Source: Paenibacillus crassostreae (GTDB taxonomy: Bacteria; Bacillota; Bacilli; Paenibacillales; Paenibacillaceae). From it: a stretch of DNA of 64,000 nucleotides. The notes beneath the pieces are model-generated. The model was not told where the DNA came from and did no database searches. It saw only the letters and a program-made list of their open reading frames with translations. The stretch is taken from contig NZ_CP017770.1 in NCBI RefSeq assembly GCF_001857945.1, positions 3,720,001 to 3,784,000 of the forward strand. Reading direction: 5' to 3'. Below, piece by piece: positions 61,341 to 64,000 of the stretch. The translations under genes and the position numbers were made by a program. The stretch's first letter is position 1, and each line of letters opens with the position of its first letter.

Positions 61341-62370
61341 GTTAACGAAGCATCACTTATTTTGGCCAGTCACTATGCTAGTGGCACTCTTATTGTTCAA
61401 TTTGTGTTATTCGCCTGATTTCTTCTCTATTCAGATCCGCAATGGCCATCTCTATGGAAGCTTGATTGATATATTAAACTTTGGAGCACCCTTGATTGTA
61501 GTAGCTATTGGTATGACTCTGGTGATTGCCACCAAGGGAGTAGATCTCTCTGTCGGTTCCGTTGTGGCGATTACCGGAGCATTAGCTTGTCTGACACTCA
61601 ATAAGAGCAGTGACCAGAATGGATATACTGTGGTACTGCTAGCTATCATTATGTCACTAGTATTGGCATTGATTCTGGGGTTATGGAATGGATTATTGGT
61701 ATCACTCGGAGGAATTCAACCGATTATTGCAACGCTAATTCTAATGGTAGCTGGACGAGGTATAGCCCAACTTATCACAAGTGGTCAGATCATAACCGTT
61801 ACAAGTCCACGTTTCAACTATGTTGGCGCTGGGTCTCTCGCGGGATTGCCCTTCTCTGTCTTTATTGTGATGGCAATCTTTATCATTGCGGTAATCTTAA
61901 CTCGTAAATCAGCACTTGGGCTATTTATTGAGTCTGTCGGTACTAACTCCGAAGCAAGCCGTCTTGCTGGAATTAGATCGAAGACGATTCTGATCTCGGT
62001 ATATGCATTCTGTGGACTATGTGCAGGGGTTGCAGGTCTAATTCTAAGTTCCAATGTTTCTAGTGCTGATGGTAACAATGCTGGATTATGGATTGAACTT
62101 GATGCGATTCTAGCTGTTGTTATTGGAGGAACCTCGATGAATGGCGGTCGATTTTATTTATCTGGAACGTTGGTGGGTGCTCTTATTATTCAGACATTAA
62201 CAACGACGATTTATATGATTGGGGTTCCTCCGGAAATTACATTAGTCGTCAAGGCCTTTGTTGTCTTAATCGTATGTTTGATCCAATCTGAATCATTCCG
62301 GAAATCCCTATTCGAACGACGGAAATCCCATAAGAACTTGGGGAAGACGGAGGTATCACGACATGTTTAA
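61333..62370 (+). CDS. YtfT-like sugar ABC transporter permease
   Basis: A 345-residue CUT2 permease with about ten transmembrane segments. VAIGMTLVIATKGVDLSVGS, GLWNGLLVSLGGIQPIIATL and AVVIGGTSMNGGRFYLSGTL are the family motifs. It overlaps both neighbours by 8 bases. The order binding protein, ATPase, permease, permease equals ytfQ-ytfR-ytfT-yjfF of E. coli. Confidence 0.93.
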   Translation: MAKLTKHHLFWPVTMLVALLLFNLCYSPDFFSIQIRNGHLYGSLIDILNFGAPLIVVAIGMTLVIATKGVDLSVGSVVAITGALACLTLNKSSDQNGYTVVLLAIIMSLVLALILGLWNGLLVSLGGIQPIIATLILMVAGRGIAQLITSGQIITVTSPRFNYVGAGSLAGLPFSVFIVMAIFIIAVILTRKSALGLFIESVGTNSEASRLAGIRSKTILISVYAFCGLCAGVAGLILSSNVSSADGNNAGLWIELDAILAVVIGGTSMNGGRFYLSGTLVGALIIQTLTTTIYMIGVPPEITLVVKAFVVLIVCLIQSESFRKSLFERRKSHKNLGKTEVSRHV

Positions 62371-63328
62371 AAAACAGTATCTTCCTATCATGGTCACGAT
62401 CGCTTTATTTATGTTGATGTTTGCTGCAGGGGCTTTCCGTTATACTGGATTCTTTTCACTACAGGTCCTCTTGAATTTGTTAATCGATAACGCTTTTCTC
62501 TTGATTGTAGCCATTGGTATGACCTTCGTCATCATATCTGGTGGCATCGATCTATCTGTTGGCTCCATGATAGCTCTTACTACGATGATTTCTGCAAGTC
62601 TTGTGCAGAATTTAGGTTGGTCACCCTTTATTGTGATTCCGCTCGTATTGATGATAGGGGCAACATTTGGTTGCGCGATGGGGGCGATTATTCATTATTT
62701 CGATATTCAGCCATTTATTGTAACGTTAGCAGGCATGTTCTTAGCACGGGGTCTCTGTTACGTGATCAGTATTAATACAATTACGATTAACAATGCTTTC
62801 TATACTAGCATGGCGCAGACGAAGATTCATCTGCCTGGAGGGAACTTCATCTCTATCAGTGTAGTGATTGCACTGATTGCCATTGTACTCGCAATTTATA
62901 TAGCGCATTATACTCGATTTGGACGTAATGTGTACGCTATGGGTGGAAGTGAACAATCTGCTATATTGATGGGTCTCTCAGTAGCGCGCACCAAAATTCT
63001 TGTCTATACACTAAGTGGGTTCTGTTCGGCATTGTCCGGGGTTGTATTTACATTCTATATGCTATCTGGTTATGGGTTACATGCGAATGGTCTCGAATTA
63101 GATGCCATCGCAGCGGTCGTAATTGGCGGAACCTTACTTACTGGGGGTGTTGGTTATCTAGTAGGAACGTTCTTTGGTGTCATGACCCAAGGGGTGATAC
63201 AAACGATTATTAGCTTCGAAGGAACTTTAAGTTCTTGGTGGACCAAGATAGTGATTGGACTCCTCCTGTTCAGCTTCATTGTATTTCAAAGACTTCTTAC
63301 TTCAAGACGCACTTCAGGTCGCGGATAG
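62363..63328 (+). CDS. YjfF-like sugar ABC transporter permease
   Basis: A 321-residue CUT2 permease. VAIGMTFVIISGGIDLSVGS, HYFDIQPFIVTLAGMFLARG and AVVIGGTLLTGGVGYLVGTF resemble E. coli YjfF. It starts 8 bases inside the upstream permease gene. Two distinct permeases form a heterodimer in this transporter type. Confidence 0.93.
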   Translation: MFKKQYLPIMVTIALFMLMFAAGAFRYTGFFSLQVLLNLLIDNAFLLIVAIGMTFVIISGGIDLSVGSMIALTTMISASLVQNLGWSPFIVIPLVLMIGATFGCAMGAIIHYFDIQPFIVTLAGMFLARGLCYVISINTITINNAFYTSMAQTKIHLPGGNFISISVVIALIAIVLAIYIAHYTRFGRNVYAMGGSEQSAILMGLSVARTKILVYTLSGFCSALSGVVFTFYMLSGYGLHANGLELDAIAAVVIGGTLLTGGVGYLVGTFFGVMTQGVIQTIISFEGTLSSWWTKIVIGLLLFSFIVFQRLLTSRRTSGRG

Positions 63329-63406
63329 GTTATTTCTGTGGTGAGCACTTCCAATTTAGAGCGGGATATGGCAGACTCTCAGGTAGGAGGGAGGGAATAC
63401 AATACA

Positions 63407-64000
63407 ATGATGAAACGAATGTTATTCATGATTGGGTTGGTTGTATTAGTAAGTTGTATGATCATCGGTTGTGAGCCAATTCCTCTAATGAATTCATCCA
63501 GTAGCTCAAGTAACTCACCACAACCAGAAACCACAGGGATGTACCTTCAAGGTGAAGAACCCGTTGGTATCGTTGATTCCAATATTGAATCAATTCAATC
63601 CACTAGGCAGATTACCTTAGGTTATTCTCAATTAGGTTCGGAAAGTGATTGGCGTAGAGCCAATACGGCGTCTGTGATTGAATCAGCGAAGGAAGCTGGG
63701 ATTACATTACTATTCGAGAATGCGGAACAATCGCAGGAGAAGCAATTTGAAGCGATACGTTCTTTTATCCAACAAAAAGTGGATGTTATAGCGATCTCGC
63801 CAGTTGTACAATCCGGATGGGAGCCTATCCTCCTTGAAGTGAAACAAGCAGGAATACCTGTGATCATCTCTGACCGATCGGTTAATGTGAGTGATTCATC
63901 ATTGTACGTGACATTTATTGGTTCTGATTTCTACGATGAAGGACGCAAGGCGGGTAAGTATTTGTTGGACAAAATGAAAGATAAACCCGGACCCATCGGC
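63407..64000 (+). CDS. Second YtfQ-like sugar-binding lipoprotein (3' end outside window)
   Basis: The frame from ATG 63407 (or 63410) is open to the window end, 198 codons. TAGGAGGGAGGGA lies upstream. A lipobox is seen in SCMIIGC, followed by a Ser/Pro-rich linker. QITLGYSQLGSESDWRRANT, EAIRSFIQQKVDVIAISPVV and TFIGSDFYDEGRKAGKYLLD are closely similar to the binding protein at 58679. The linker is longer (about 45 residues), so it may be a membrane-held sensor or a second ligand-specific subunit. It lies 78 bases after the permease gene in the same direction. Confidence 0.9.
   Translation, partial: MMKRMLFMIGLVVLVSCMIIGCEPIPLMNSSSSSSNSPQPETTGMYLQGEEPVGIVDSNIESIQSTRQITLGYSQLGSESDWRRANTASVIESAKEAGITLLFENAEQSQEKQFEAIRSFIQQKVDVIAISPVVQSGWEPILLEVKQAGIPVIISDRSVNVSDSSLYVTFIGSDFYDEGRKAGKYLLDKMKDKPGPIG

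Noticed and set aside
1..64000. CRISPR arrays, rRNA and tRNA genes
   Set aside because: No regularly spaced direct repeats and no tRNA or rRNA sequence patterns were noticed on either strand; a dedicated tRNA scan was not possible.

Overview
The window looks like chromosomal DNA from a low-G+C, spore-forming Firmicute, most likely Paenibacillus or a close relative. The evidence is the AT-rich sequence with strong AGGAGG-type ribosome binding sites, YesM/YesN-type two-component pairs next to sugar ABC transporters, spore-coat genes (CotF-like, DUF3231, Mn-catalase), a tyrosine T-box leader and CcpA-type cre boxes. The genus is an inference from gene content; there is no rRNA or tRNA gene to confirm it.

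Region 1 (1-7400). Two Gfo/Idh/MocA oxidoreductase genes, the first cut by the window edge, are separated by an IS200/IS605-type element with an intact tnpB and only a 26-codon remnant of tnpA. A four-gene unit follows: a YheO/DauR-like regulator, a MalY/PatB C-S lyase, an NhaC-family antiporter and RidA. The lyase would release reactive enamines and RidA would remove them.

Region 2 (7500-13500). A YesM-like kinase and a short YesN-like regulator precede a carbohydrate ABC importer (binding lipoprotein and two permeases, no ATPase) with a perfect cre match at the promoter.

Region 3 (13500-24700). tyrS sits under a T-box. Around it is an accessory zone: a glycine-rich hypothetical protein, a decayed AraC-GyrI gene, a Phd/HicA-like toxin-antitoxin pair, a TetR gene with a perfect 34-bp palindromic operator next to an alpha/beta hydrolase, an Abi (HEPN) gene between a dead and a live copy of a DUF2278 gene, an S66 peptidase, a decayed PIN toxin with its partner, and copies of a terminator-like repeat. 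About 1.4 kb before the next island holds only debris.

Region 4 (24700-36700). This is a defence and scrap island: a C5 methyltransferase, an NgoFVII-like PLD nuclease and a Z1-domain ATPase in one tight operon; a dead OmpR regulator (lost start and nonsense codon); IS21 (istA/istB) remains; a stand-alone DUF262 gene; a frameshifted conserved gene; an ABC-F ATPase; and a RhuM gene.

Region 5 (36700-45300). MazG-like and YdcF genes, three minus-strand spore-coat-type genes, an OmpR/HisKA two-component pair followed by two PepSY proteins (one with a 186-bp internal duplication), and a DEAD-box RNA helicase.

Region 6 (45300-64000). This is a furanose-sugar region. It has an ATPase-less ABC importer behind three helically phased LacI-type operators, its LacI regulator, and a large LamG-GH51 alpha-L-arabinofuranosidase without a signal peptide. 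Next is a three-component sensor (membrane-anchored sugar-binding protein, YesN, YesM) divergent from a YtfQ-YtfR-YtfT-YjfF-type importer with a cre box between, then a second YtfQ-like binding lipoprotein that runs off the window. Together these suggest uptake of arabino-oligosaccharides, intracellular cleavage, and separate sensing and import of furanose monosaccharides.
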